This document shows positions 13,801 through 28,800 of a DNA stretch of 64,000 nucleotides, piece by piece. The stretch covers positions 22,129,501 through 22,193,500 of the forward strand of contig NC_084763.1 in assembly GCF_028858725.1 (NCBI RefSeq). Reading direction: 5' to 3'. The notes under the pieces were generated by a model. That model was not told the DNA's origin. It searched no databases and saw only the letters and a program-made list of their open reading frames with translations. Each line of letters opens with the position of its first letter. Positions within the stretch are counted from its first letter, which is position 1. This stretch comes from Colius striatus. Taxonomy: Eukaryota > Chordata > Aves > Coliiformes > Coliidae. The translations under genes and the position numbers were made by a program.

Positions 13801-16800
13801 TAAAATACACTGACATTCCCCTCTCCTGAGAAGCAAGGTATCAGCAGTCTTACAGGCAGACTGCACCTCCCTCTATTTACACTGAAAAGTAATGATGCTG
13901 GATAAAAGAGGGGGCATATATTTACCTGCAAAATCCTCTGCTATTTGATCTTCAACAGAAATATCACTGCTCCCCTCATTTGTGTCCAGATTTAAACATT
14001 CCAGGCTCTTAATAAGGGTTTGCTCTTTATGGTTAATTTCTGCTTTCACAGAGCCATTTTCACAGGAGTTCAATTCCATTTGCCTGAAGAAAGGTAAAGA
14101 ATAATGGTCAGTGTATAAAACATTGCTTGGTAAGCTCTTCCTGTGAAAACACATAAATATCAATAACAGAAAAGTAATTGACAGAAATTATAAGCTGTCA
14201 CAGGCTGCTCTGAGCAAAAGAACTGTTCTAAAATAACAAAAGGAACCAGGCAGCTCTTTGCAGCAAGTAGGATTAATGATTCAATCTCAGTTTACAGAGT
14301 TTGAATGCATTTACAATGACCTTTACTCAAAAGACACATACTCAAAAAAATACTATCGATTAAAAAAAAAGTAAATCACAGATAGGTATTGTAGCTAACA
14401 GAATATTCTCTCATTAGTACTTTAAAATATATACCCTTGGCATCTACTCCACAACTCATAGCCTGCTCTCCTTCAATGATTTTACAAGCTCATGCAGTGG
14501 AACCTAAGACGCAGGAGAGAGCATTGAAGTGGGAGAGCACTGGCTGTTGACTGACCCAGTAAGTGGATGGCTGAGAAAAATAAAAGGGAAAGGGATGACA
14601 AAGAAGAGACATGAAGTGAGCCAGCACCATTTTGCTGTGTCTGTTTCCAGGCACACAGCTCAGACCAACACAACTCTGTCTCCCTCCAGTACTAGTGATA
14701 TTAGACTAAAAATATTAGAAAGAACAGACAGTACAAAAAAACAGATCAGAAAGAGATTGACAGTAAAGACTTTTATTATACCTTTCCGTTAAGGTGTGAC
14801 TGGACAAGACAGAGTGCTTTATCTGTAAGATAAGTGGAGAGAAGATTCTTTAAGGCAAGAAGACTGTATCATACTTCTCAAACTTCACATTTTACTGAAT
14901 GCAAGTTGGAGTCAGCAAAAAAGCTGAAAAGTTAAGTATACACTCACTAATTCTCTGATCTAGAAGCAACAGAGACAAATGCAAAAAAGGTGCTACATTA
15001 TTACACTATTAGAATTTTGAAAAGAAAATAGAAACAGGAGACTTCTTTCAGAAGCTAGCTAGCAACTGTCAAGTGAGATACCACACAGCATGTGGAAAAG
15101 AAAGAAGTCAGTGAGGTTTTTTGTGATGATGTTTTCTTTACTTAAGACAAAAAATTACGAAAAAAACAGAAGAAATGTAAGGCCAGACCAAGTATGGTGA
15201 AGTAATCTCACTTCCCAGATGCCGTGATGCATCTGCCTTCCTACACACACTGTAAACTGCTGTTTGCCAGAAACACTCCAGTTTTGCATATGTAGTTGTG
15301 GATCCAAGGTTCAAGAAAGTGCCCTTGTCAACCAGCTCCTGTTGGCATATTACCGCAGATCCGATGCTGCTGTAGCTTAGAGGAGTAATAATTGCTGTGA
15401 GCTCCCACCATGGACCAACGTGACATAGAGTCAAGGTATTTTGAAACGCTACTGTCTGCAGCTGGAGCAGGCCCTGAAAGTTAACACTTAACAACTTCCA
15501 CTGATCATTAACAGTTAACAGATTGGTCACTGCTTATTAAGAAACATCCCTACCTCACTTGCAAACCACAAGAAATAGCAGAGTATGTCCAGTGGAGGAT
15601 TACTAGTCAGAATATGAGTAAAAATGCATTCCCTACTTCTACAAATGCTACTCCACAAAAAGGCTCCTTAGCATCCATGCCAACGACACTGGTCACTACC
15701 TTGTTTGTTCTGAGGACTGCTAAATGCGGAGATCCAGGTGGGGTCTGATGTAATAACTCAGAAGTAAAGGCAGTATTTGCAATCTGCATACATTCTTCTA
15801 GAGTCTTCAGGAAGGTATCACAGGTTGATTTTAACAGAGCTCCCATATCAATCTCACTCTGTGGGAAGAAACCAATTGGAATAAATGGACTCACCACAGT
15901 TAAGTTTGGAGCAACTAATGTCTACAAGGCCCAGAGCTGCTACAGTAATGAATTACGTTTAACACAAATTAAAATGCAAGGTGTTAGCTGCTCAGACAAA
16001 TGGCATCACATTGTCCCCTCACAGCATGACCAGTCTTGCCAGCCTCTAACTACAAGCAGCTCAGCTTGTGTTTTAAAAGCAATGCCTCTTAGTTAATTAT
16101 CTCTGATGTTAAAAGTATATTAAGTAGTAAGCCTTGACATATTCAACAATAGCATTCCAGAATACACATCTGACAGGAGAAGCTAAATGTAAACAAATGA
16201 AATAGATACAGAATCATCTACAGATAATAATTTAAAAAATCCCCCCCTCAAAAGTTACTGCAATTGAAAAACAGGCAGAATGAAGTACTACATTGACATA
16301 GTAATCTTCATCTCTGCAAAGTGCAGTTACTGATCCTGAAATGCTTTTAGCAATAAACTTTTTCCAGTTAAAATACCAGTAAGACCAGGGAAAGCAAGTT
16401 TTCTCCTAGAAGCCAGAACTATGAGCTGGATAAACACCGTATTACTTGTTTGTTTGCAAGAGCTGCAAGTTCTAACAGTGCTTTCTAGTCATTTGGACAC
16501 TACATCATGCTTCTGCACTGCCTGTTAGTTCACCATAAATAGTACTTTTACAGAGATAGTTTGGACATACAAATGATTAATCTTCAGGTGTTTTGCCTGC
16601 CTGTCCTGTACCTGAGGACTCATCTCTCCAGTGGGAGGCATCCAGAAACTCAGGTAACAGTGAGTGAATACTACATTGGCTAACCAGAAGAGTTTACAAT
16701 GCTCAAGCCTTAATAGATGTGATCTACACCAAAAATAGAGCTCTACCTCTGATTCTGATACACCACAAATGCTGGCTTCCTTCGTTTTATGCACTTGCTG

Positions 16801-19800
16801 AACAAGGAGGTTACAGTACAGTCTAAGTTCAGACATTTTAGTCTTCAAGGCTTCTGTGTTTTCAGTGAACTCTAAAAGTGAAACAAAAGAAGAGTTAAAT
16901 TTATTGTATTCATCTTGCAGTATGTGATTTTCAAAAGTTGCTGAAATAGTATTACCCACTCTAATTCAACCAATAATTCCCTATTTCAAAATATTTTCTA
17001 TTCACTCAAAAAAATGAGCTAGATTGGCGATAGATTATGCTCCCAACTAGTAAAATACTGTCTTTCATTACTTGTCATCATAGATAGGAAAAGTATGTTC
17101 CTAGACTTAGGAACATAACTTAGAGAAAAAGCAAGTACACAACCCTTGAGCTTAACAGGCCTTTTAAATAGGACGATACCATATTTGTTGTTTTCACTGA
17201 GTAGTTTATGGTGTAAACAATTACACTGTGAAAGATCTGGGTTCTGGGTAGAAAATACTGAAGGGAAAAGACATATCCTGTCCAATATAAAGGGAGTAAC
17301 TTAATATATACCCTTGAATCACAGAACAGTTGAGGTTGGAAGGGACTTGTAGAGACCAGCTAGTCCTACTCACCTGTTCAAAACAGGTTCAGCCAGAGCA
17401 CATTGCTCAGGGCCATGTCTAGACAGGCTTTCAACACTGCCAAGGATAGAGACCCCATAGCCTCTCTGTGCAACCTGCCTCAGTGCTCCTTCATCCTCAC
17501 AAAACAAACATTTTTGCTTATATCTCAGTGAAGTCACTTGTATTTAAATTTATGTCCATTTTCTCTCATCCATTTGCTGAGAAGAGTCTGGCTCCATATT
17601 TTTATGCTCTCCCATCAGATACTTGCTTTAATCATCTTAGTGGCCCTTCGCTGGACTCATTCCAGTATGTCCATATGTGTCTCGTACTGGAGAGTGCAGA
17701 ACTGAGCAGACTAATCCAGACATGACTAACAGTCAATCTGAGATTTTTCAGAAGGTTTTTTTTTTTTACATTACAGTCCCAGAATAACAGAATAAATAAA
17801 TTTGTCTGTTAATAAGACTAACATGGTTTAGTTCAGCAAATACATCAGTAGCTTTTCACCCTGTGCTGCTGTATGTCAGCTTATAGATATATCTTTATTC
17901 TGCTTGTAGGCACTGCAAATCAGATCTCCACTTTGTGTAGGACCCTACAGTAGCATTTTCTGCTCATTTCTGACTCAGTTTGAACTGCTAGATGCAAAGA
18001 CTGGTAAAGACGCACATAAGGCTAAGAGGAGCCTTCCCCACCTCAGGAAAAGAAGTGCTTGTCCCCCCTGCATTTGCTCAGGATCACTGATATATTAATA
18101 ACAATTTGCTGTTTTGCCGCCTTCTCCACAAGGTTACACAGGGTTAAGGCATGAGGTCTCATATTGACCCATGAATAACACCCTGCTGCTAAGCAAAAAG
18201 GGTTTTCACTAGGGTGAAAGAGAGATTGTTGGTGAAAGCAAAGGGGTAAGTGAATTAATTTTCATAGCCTAACCAGGATCAGACTGCAGTTTCTGAATAC
18301 TGGTATGCACATCTAAAACCAATTGCAAACCTCTGTTTTAATTGCTAAGGGATTCTTGAAGTGCACAAGACAGTGTACTTAAAACACGGAAGGAAAGGGT
18401 CTGGAAGGAATTCCAAAGTTCACAAGCCACTGGTATGAGAGGCTGAGTCATCATACTAAGATGGTTGCACAAGGTGAGGGTCTTTCCTTCATGCATAGTC
18501 TGCATGCCAGTCACAGCCAGGAGCTACTCACGCCTTGTACTTACAGAACTCATCAACGCACAGTTTTCACATGATCTATACATAGTAGATTTTACGGAAA
18601 AGTCAAAGTTTTCAAATCCCTGCACCAAGAGTTAACTCCTGAGATTTCTAGCTAGAGTTCCCATATGGCTTGGCTTTCACTAGCACCTGAAGCACAGGTT
18701 AGACACAGAGTTCAGGTATGGATTTTGCCATCTTTGTGTGTACACCTACTAGAGTAAGGATAGAGAAATAAGGAAAGAGTGTGTGTCTGCAAAAGAGTGT
18801 TCTTGCCTTTTTCCTTCTGTGTCCTGCTGTCAGTCAGACAGGCTTTAGCAGTTCCTAGTGCAACCAGCCACTTTTGCCTTTCAACTGCATTTCTTGCCTT
18901 CAGATAGAAGTATTGCTCCCCTGGGATGATCAGATCCATTCGTGTGTTATCTGCAGGATGAACTGGAAGCAACATAGATTTCAGACTAGTCCCTCAGCAT
19001 TTCCCAGACAAACTGGATATCCCAACAGTTATCTTAGGTAGCAGGTCAAGGAGTAATGAGAAAGAGGGAACACCCCCAGACTTCCCCTGTTGCCATTTTA
19101 TGACTTCTGAGTTAGGGAATAGACATGACACACATATGTACAGCTATGGGACAAAAGACTATAAAAGGCACTGAACACAACATTATTGGACAAACTTTGT
19201 GCAGCTCAGTGTTACTGTATCTTAGTTACCTTGAATTTCACATACAGCCATTTGGATGCTTCCCTTACAACCCTTCCAGGCGTCTTCCTGAGAGTCATAA
19301 TAGGACAGGATGCCACCACAGAGAAGAAACCATCGAGGCTGCCAGCCTGAAAAACAAAACTGTATTTCTCAGTTCTCTCCCTGTAATTACACCACCTTCT
19401 CTCTTATTTGATACTCACCGCAAATAAGGCCCCAAAGATTCTCAGTTCCCCTTTGAAGCAGCAATATTTGTGGACAGGCCTGCATGTTGTATGTCACAGC
19501 CCCTGCTTACCATGTCCTTCTGCAGGCACCTGGGCCAAAGCAATATGTTCCTGAGATGCTATATGTCATTTGCAGTATTTTTGCTAACGCAGCATCACCG
19601 ACTTACTCTCTCTTCCAAAATCACCTTTTCAGTCCACCACCTCTCAGTTCCTTCCATCATCCCTCCACCCAACTCTTCACTCTTTACAAAAGCCACCCCA
19701 ACTGTCTTGCCTTACATGCAGGAAGGACTAGACAAATTGTCTTGAAAAACAATGGGCAAGAAATTCCTATAAATCAAGGGAAGGAGGGGATTGAAGTGGA

Positions 19801-22800
19801 TGTATTGATTCTGAACATCATCTTTCAATGAAGCAGTTCTCAATAGCTCTTGAAACTCCTGTGCTGCCCACATAAAAAGTAGTCTTGAATTAATGACTTG
19901 CACTTCTGGCTGTCTTCCCAGAGAATAACCGAAACACCAGGCTAGACCACAACCAGTAGTTCTGGGTACACTTTTGCTCACTCTGCTGCCCAAGTTCAAA
20001 AGCAAATTACTCCTTCTGTTTTCTTCTTTTGGAAGTACTAAAGTAGAATGAAAAAATGTAAACAAACACGACATGACAGCCATCATTTATGTCTGATTAA
20101 AAACTACAGGCTCATTAACTTAATAAGAAATGAGGCAGCTATGTCACTGGAGGAAAGCAGCTTTCACTACTGAGCTGCAACAAGCCTCCCTGGTCAGAAC
20201 CAATAGAGGGTAATATTGAAGCTCCAGCACTGTGCCAGCAAACTACCTCTGGGAAAAACACTTTGACAAAGCCAAGTGGGCCATGTGGCTCCTACGTGTT
20301 TTTCAAGAAAGGCCTCACTTCTGCTGGCCTCATACTGGAGCTCTGACAACCAGCTCAGTGCTGCAGGAGTCCAGGCTGGGCTTGGACAAACAGCACACTG
20401 GAAACATGACTGCTCTTACCAACTAGGGACCAACTCTTAGGCTACTGCTGAAGCCAAGCTCAACTCAGTCTAAGGTTAGAAAGCCCTAAAGCCACAGGCT
20501 AACAGTAGGAGTATGCTTTGGATTGGGTTTTTTTGATGTTTTTTTTTTTAAACAAGTAACACCATGGCTTCTGGACCAACCTGGTCTACAGATTAATGCA
20601 CCTTGGGAGTGGCTGGAAAACATACTAAACACACATCCTTTTTCACGTTCTTCCAGGGCTTTTCCTTTATTTCAATAATTCTTTGTTTACATGAAGAGGA
20701 AAAAAATTACAATCATGGGAACAAAAAGAACCACAAACCACCAACCAAATCAGTCAGACTGATTTTTTTTTTGTCTTGTCACCAAAATAAAGAACCTATC
20801 CTAAAAGTCACTATTGATACGAAGGAACTCCTGAAAAAAGGAGGTGATTGTTCATCACAGAGAAGTAGTTAATTGCTTCAGTCACTCAATGGCACAGAAC
20901 CAATCCTTTAAATAATGCACAGCGCCACAGTCAATACAAGCCTCTAATTCAGTCTGGAGAGCCTGCTGCTGCACATGAATCACCCCAGCCATGGTCCTAC
21001 AGCTTACAATTGCAGCTGATGCTCAATCAAATTGCATCCCATCAATCAAAGGCTGTGCAATCAATTACCCAACATACAAAGCACTCTGCCTCCATCACTT
21101 TGGAGGCTGGTTAAAAGTATGTTCTGATTCAATATATTTTGTTGAGGTTTTTGTTTGGTTGCGTTTTTTTAGGGGGAGGGGTAAGCAGCAATTACCTGAC
21201 TTCCTTTGCAGAACCTAACTCTTGTTTATTAGACAAGCATTAAAAATACTAGGATAGGTAACTGTTAACTATGACAGCACACATTTTCAGAAAAGAATTG
21301 TTACACTAATAAAAAAATATTTTTGTCAAAGGAAACTGGTTTGAAAAAGATGCACTAACCACCTGGTACTCATTGACACTGAGTCAGCAGCCATGGGAAG
21401 GTTATTCTAAACAACTAGCTAAAAATAGGATGTGGCTGACAAATCATGGGCAGTGCAACAGGAACACAATTTTCAATTACAGGAGCTTCACTTTTGCAGA
21501 CAAGCAAAACGCAGAGGAAAAAAAAAAAACAAACCAAAACCAATTCCCACCCCCAACAAAAAACAAAGCAGCCAAAAGACACTCAGACACCTCCATGAAG
21601 ACAAGTGTTGGGTTTATTCAGTTTCATTCTCTCCTCGTAAACCATCCTAGGAATACCGAGATTTTTGGAACTAAGCATTTGGACCTCACCTGATGTAGGA
21701 AGTTAAAGATGAACCTTTCAAAGTCTTACTGGTGTCAGTGCTAACACAACTTTGAAGAATTTACTAAGCCCATTTATACTGGTGCAGGACGAAATATAGC
21801 TCATACTTCCACAGCTCATTTTAGAGGCACAGAGCCATTGACAGTAAAAATTGACCTTGCTGAGGAAAGATATATATACAAAAAGACAAAAAATGCAAAA
21901 CACAATAAAAGTGAGTAGTAGCTTAAGGCCTCAGCCATAGGAGAAAGCAATGAGATTCCAGATAACTTCACAGACACTGGTTAAGGTCCTAATACATATT
22001 GCACTTCTGTGTGAAACTTAAAGTTACTACCTGCAGTACCTGGCAGATCTGATATTGTCCATTACAGAACCAGATATTTAAGCACTCTGTGTCTGCTAAG
22101 AATTCAGTATTTCTCTAGAAGTTTCCACAGCCTGAAAGATCTGTCTGCTTCCACCACTAAACTTCAGGAAGTCGGGATGCAGCTATCACTGAGCAAGCTT
22201 GACATTTCTTCATAACAGTTGAAATTTGGACTTAATTCAAACTTTAATGTTACACAACTCAGACTCCAGACAGCATTCATTCCAAAGTGCCAAGCCTGAA
22301 GAAAAAAAAAATATTTGAAGACACTTAGATCATGACAGACATCCACAATGCCAAACCATCTGGGAGAATTACATACTCAAGAAGTCAAACTGATGACCTG
22401 GAAAACAAGCTGCAATTAAGAGATACCAGTTCCAGTTGCATTTCTAGAAGGCACAAAGGCCAGACACTCAGGTTTTTACTATTGCTTGGTTTCCACTAAA
22501 ATTATGTAATACTTCATGATTTTTAATTTCTTGAGCTTCAACATAAGCTTTTATAAAAACTTATGCAATAGGTAGTCCTTGAACTTCTTTGACCTCAATT
22601 CAGATTTTAAGTGTGGATTCTGAAATTTCCACGTGATGGCAACATCTGCCTAATAGAAGGAATTAAAGCCTTCATCACAATCCTTACTGCTAATATGACA
22701 GGCAAGCTTCAAGACTGCTAAGCTGCAAGTGGCAGAGGAGGGGCAGATCCCGGCTTTTCTGTGTGGGGTCACAAGACAATCCCAGAGTGGCTGGTCTGAA

Positions 22801-25800
22801 AGTCAGAGACATCTCACAGCAAGAATAAGCTGTATCCGTCTTTCTACCCCAACCTAAGCAAAGTAAGCTTCATCTCTCAGCGTCCCAGGGCAGAAGAACC
22901 ACAGTTTCTACCCAGCACCATGTCAACAACTGATAGCTGGATGAGAACTGCTGAAAACTCATCTTAAATAGGGCCAAGATAGTGCTGATGTCTCGCAAAA
23001 AGCATGAGAAAATCCAATATACGTCCTTCCCCAGTTGCCGGTGCTGCTGTAAGGCTATGAATGCAATCAGGTTTGCACCATTGCTAAAACTCAGCTTGCT
23101 CCTGCTTGTTCACATAGCAGCTGTTGGGCACAAAATAGCCCCTTCCCCTCGTTCAACTGTGACTACAAAACAGTTATGAGGAAAGTCATGTTTTCCAGTT
23201 AGAGGATGTATCAACAACCAAAACACGTGACTGAGGTAAGAGATTGTATTTCCATCTTAGAAAGAAGACTTCTGAGCTGCCATGGACCATGCTGGGTAAC
23301 ACCCCCGACTTCTGCATCAAGCTCCCTGCATCTCCTCACTTATATCCCACAAACATTTCTTACTGGCCCAGAAGGACCAGTGCTGGTCTTAACGCATTAA
23401 AGTCCAAGGGACAAGGATTTCCTGGGGAAATTAAGGTTATAGAAATCTCCACGTCACAAATGGATGAAGCACTATTTTACAAGATCCCAGAGCACTTACA
23501 ATCTCAACTATTGGGGACCCACAATAAATCTTACAACCCAGTTCTTAGCAACCAATTGAATGACTAAGTTCAGTTCACACGGTTGCATGTTTCACGCTGT
23601 CAGTCCCCACAAGGTATCTAGTCAGGAAAAACATTTAGCAAAAGAATATCTTACACAAACCAAACTTGAAACTTTCTCTTTTTTTTTTTTCTCATACAAC
23701 AAAGAGAATTAATACAGTTAAAGGATTATCTTTACATAAGCAATTTGCACCCAAAACCGCTGCATGCTTTTCCACACAGCCTCCTAAGACTACCCAGATA
23801 TTTGGGGAAGGCAATCCCCAGGCACTAGAACACATTTTGCAATATTAATTCTGGGGGAAAACAATTTGATATGATAAAAATCCAGCCTGTATCCTATCTA
23901 TGAGAGGCAGCAGAAAGGCAGACGAGCGTGTGACAATTCATGCCTCTCCTCTGAGCTATTATCATTTCACCTAGAGAGCAACTTCTAGAAATGTTCATGT
24001 TGCAATTTTACTCTGATTATGTGCATATTAACAGCAGGAATCAATACCAAAAGCCCCAAAAGGTAATGAAGTTAACAGATGTAGCACTTCAACAATAGTA
24101 TCACTTTTTAAAGCACTCATTTCAGGGAAGCTAAAGGCTCAAGTGGAGCTAACAACAGCTAGAACCAGCTTTAACACAGTCTCCTTCTCCCAAATGATTT
24201 TTTTCAGAGTGGTTCCATAAAATCCATCCCCATTTCCATCACAAATGTTAGGGTAATGTTAGCAGCATTGAGAAAGCATCCTGCTAACACAGGGCAACTG
24301 GGTTTATTTGTGAACAATTTTATGCCTGACCAGTCAAGGCACTGAGAGCACAATATATCAGCAGTCAGGCATCTTTGATGGGGACACGGGTAAAGGATGA
24401 AGGGCAGAGACAAGATCTTGGTGAGTGATGGAGACAGAAGTTCAATAATCCAGGTACACACTACTAGGGTCATTCAAAGCTCCCGGGACTTTCCCTTGTA
24501 TGTTTACAGTTCCCAGCCCCAGGAAACTAGCAGCACCTCTCTCTGACCCCTGGGGTGGTTTTCAGGACAGATTGTGTCAACACAAGGAATTTATGTAAAC
24601 ACATACAGATACCACATGCTGGTATCTATCTCTTCATCATTTTGCCACACCTTTGGTTTCTGTCCTACCCAGCCATTCCCTGTGATCAGTTACTTATTTA
24701 AGTGCAGGACTCAATGCAGAGGCACCAGTACTGCAGCATACCTGGCAGAGAATGCTGCACCATGTAGGCTCTGCAGCATTGCTCGAACACCTACAGAGAA
24801 GGGACACCAATTTCTATTCCTGCAACCTCATCAAACTTTTCTGCTGTGAGCACATTGTTCAATTCCAAAAAGCTAAGACAAAAGCAAGATTCCCATATGA
24901 AGAAAAACACGGGGAAGATGAGAAAGGTCAAACCACACAAAGATAATTATGCAAAATCCAAAGAGAATGAACTACTTAGTCCCTGAAGCATCCTGGGTGA
25001 AAAGTGTCACCAGAACTGGGTGAGACTCAGATATTTCTCTAAACCAACACCTGGTCTCTAAGAGCAGCTACAGTCAGTGATACAGGGCAGACAACTGCTC
25101 TGAAGGCAACAGAAATCTCAGTTGCCGAGGTCCACCTTCACAAAAGCCAGACTTTTAATTTTATGTAATCAGATCTTGGACCATATCCAGAGACCAAAAA
25201 GAAAAAAAATTATAACCAGAAGATTTTTATCTAAGTGTGAAGTTTTCAATTACTTCATCTCTGGAAACAGGACCTTATTTCCAGAGCATGACATCAACTG
25301 GAAGTGCACATCTCCCATCCTAACAGGTCAGACTCCTCAAAGTCCCAAAACAAAGACTCACTCTAAGCAGTATCATTATGCATCCAGATTCAGGCTATAG
25401 AGACTAATGATCTTTCTTATTTTCTTGAGCTCTCCCTGCCAAGTTTGATAAAGAATTCTGAATAATTAGAGACAAGAGTAATTTAAAGTTTTATGTGAAA
25501 GCTGAAATTTACTGCTTGGTGATGGCTCTTTGCTTCTTGGGATAAACTGAAAAGAATTCAGATGGAGAGAGCTAACTATGGTATGTGGTATGATGCAGCA
25601 TCACTAGTGATGGCATGAATCTGAGGGTGTCATGCCTCGAGGAAGATGAATTAGTTTGTGTCAGAATTACTCAGCACAATTAAGGATGTGAATATTTAAA
25701 TACCAAGAGAAGCTTAGCTTTGTGAAGAAAAGCAATCCAAGCCATTTCATGTCCCACATAACAAATACCAGGCAAGTCAGGGGATGCAGGTAGCATTTTT

Positions 25801-28800
25801 ATTTCTAATGATGATGCTGCCTTTGATCCCCAAGCCAAGAGCTGATACATACCACTTCATCCTGAGTTAGTGGCATTCCTGCCTGTGGCCAGTGATCCCA
25901 GGTAAGGCACGCCTATGCTGAACATCTGAACTGAACTGAATTTCATCAGGACAAAAAAAGAAACCCACTTGAAAGCGCCAAGCTCTCATACATATCACTG
26001 AAGGGAGGTACTCCCCAACTCCACGTTCTGTTTCCCTGTAGGGTAAGCAATAGCTTACTCATTCTATAAACCTGGTGAGAATTCAAAACCACAGATTTTT
26101 TTAAGAAGGCAATCTCCAAAGACTGAAGAAATTTCTTTTATTAATCAGCACAAATTGCAGCCTGAGTTCTGTTGGAAAGTCCTGTGGGAGATAGTGTCTG
26201 AACAGCAAAGAGCAGTCTTCATGTACAATTCACCTCCACTCTCTCCTTTCTCTGCCCTGCAAGCAGCATCCCCTGGTTCGAGATCAGTCCTTCAGCCAGC
26301 ATCCAGCTTTGACACTGTTCTCACCAGAGTGCTTTAATGCTCAGCCAGAAGCACAGGCAGCACAACAGACTGAGGAGCTGTAGTGAAGGTATAGGGTGAT
26401 GCTTTTACCACCTCAACTGCCTAATACAGTAAGCAGTACTGAAATAAGAGTTGGGCTTCATTACCTATGCTTTAAGCCCGCTCCTAAGGCAAATAACCTT
26501 TACCAAGCAATCCTACCAATACAGAGAGAGTTTTCGCAAAGGATGAAATCCAGGAATTTTTTAAGATCAAGTTATACACTTTGACTGTAGGCTCAGCTGA
26601 GGCCAATTTACATGCCTGCATGATTTAAGTCACACGGCTCTGGGTTTCGAGGATTAATAATCTGAAGTTTGCAGAGGCATCATATATTTGCCCAAGTGAA
26701 AAAACGCTATCATGCTTTTTACATCAGCAATAATTCTACTTGCAGTTCCTTGCCACCTTAACACTTTAACCAGTTTAGTGGGGAAAGTATAGACAACAGC
26801 AATCTCAGGACATGCTTACAGAAAACACAAGATCCGTACTGGATTCATAGGCTAGACTTGTGTGCATGAGTATCTGATCCAAAGATGGCACATTTCAGTT
26901 AAATTCAAACAAAAATATCACATTGAGAAATCACAACTGTGTGGATATTGCATTAGGGGAGAGAAAAACTCTACAATTTCAGTTCTATAAACTCAGGGAT
27001 TTCAGAGTCAGCACTGCATATAGTAACTACAATGTAAGCAGAAGATCAACACCAGTGGAAAAAAAAAATATCTCACAGAAAACAAGCAACACTAATTCAA
27101 TTTATCCTAATCTACACAAAGCAAACAAATGCATTTATTGTAAAACATGATAACTTATCTGTCTTTGAACTGTTGGCAATCATGCTATGCTTCCTTTGCC
27201 CTTTGACCACAGAAAGCCAAACTTGTTTCCTACTTCTGAAAAGTTCTTGCTGTCAATATAACTTGCAACACAGACCTAGCTCCCTGCCGGAGAGAAAAAG
27301 GGGTAAAAAGGTTGATGTGGACTTGACTTATCACAACAGTGATGACAGAAGAAGTTATAAAATCAAAATTCCCAGAAAAGATTCAATTACCAACAAACTC
27401 CACCAGCTCCTCTCTCCCAGACAGATGGGAAAGCAGTTCTCTTCAACAGTTTTAAGCTTGTTCTTTGGTGAATGTGAAAAAAATATGGAAAAGCATAGTG
27501 GGGCAGAAACACTTCTCTGGATGACCTGTTGAACACTCTTGTTTCCATTTATCCCTGAAGGGAGGCTTTCCTGCCGCTCACTCCCAAGCTATTTGTTACT
27601 GCTCTGATTCCAGCACAATTCTTTTTTTCCCATCATCACAAAAATTTATAACTTACTAGCTTCAGGGCAGGAAGTCTTCATTTTATGCCAAAAGGAAGCA
27701 CATATAAGAAAAGCTAGTTTGCAGAACTTTTTTTACTGTTCTCAAGCACATGATAGGCCTCCTACAACCTAAGAAAAGGCATGGAGTGACTTGACAATGA
27801 CATTTACTAGAAGGGTCAAGTTTCAGCAAAGAAATCAGAAAGATTTCCATCACAGATGTTCTCCCTGCTGAGAACAAAAACTCATGTAGATTTTGAGCTG
27901 GGGCAAACCTCAGACATCCCAGGAAATGAGATTCCTTCAGTCTGCATCCACTTAGATGGGGGTTTGCAAAGTGTCATACTTCCTCATGAAGGGTCATTTG
28001 ATTTAAAGTGCACGTCAATGTCACTAGCAGGAAAAAATAGAAAGTTTGATGGAACTGGGATATTTTTAGTTCCTAGTCTTCATCTTACCACCAAAAAAGA
28101 AGACAAATCCAGCTGATCCTACCACATGCACTCTCAGACACAAACGCTGCGATGCCAAACGCTAGTCAGTCACCTACACATGCACTTGTTCCCACAGACA
28201 CACATTTGCCAGGTCTCACAGCACAAAAGCAAGCACAGGGGTTCCAAATACCCCCCTGCATCTAAGCAATGCAAAGAAAGCCAAACACATAAAACTGAGA
28301 CTGACTGAACTGTGGACCTTTTTATTATGGGGAAAGGAGTAATAACACTGCTAGAGTTCTGCAATCCAAATGCAAAAGCCAGTCATGGCTGCTCCTACTG
28401 TCACACACTCCACAATTCAAGCACATTCACCAATAATTAAAAAACCCAGCATAGCCATGCCTATTCACTGAGACCTGTCAAATTTTGATTCCTCTCTCAG
28501 AATATCTATTGCTTAAATGGGAAAAGCCACAGCAATCTTCCAGCACACCAGTAAACCCAGCCTCACGCACTACTCCCCCTACCCCATCCCTCTGCCACGT
28601 GAACTCATCACTTGGTAGCGCTTCAGTTTTTTCTTTGTTTAATTTTGATTTCCTACACTTTCACAACTAATCAGAGAGGTGCAGCTGTTCCAGCTTTTCT
28701 GAAAAAAGCAAACAAGCAGGAAAGCAGCCCTCCTGCCCACACTCCCCAGCAAAACTTGCACCTGGCAATGTCAAGGTCATGGTTATTTTTCTCTGACCAT

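Larger units (their letters stand above)
4865..18806 (-). other. PLEKHA8: PLEKHA8 introns 3 to 13
   Basis: Introns between the listed exons: 4865-6026, 6089-8167, 8239-8716, 8848-10084, 10144-10793, 10880-11267, 11428-13925, 14084-14781, 14823-15699, 15859-16746, 16872-18806. All use GT-AG except 16872-18806, which is GC-AG. The first holds a plus-strand CR1 and the last a minus-strand CR1. Nothing else identifiable was seen in them. Confidence 0.85.
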
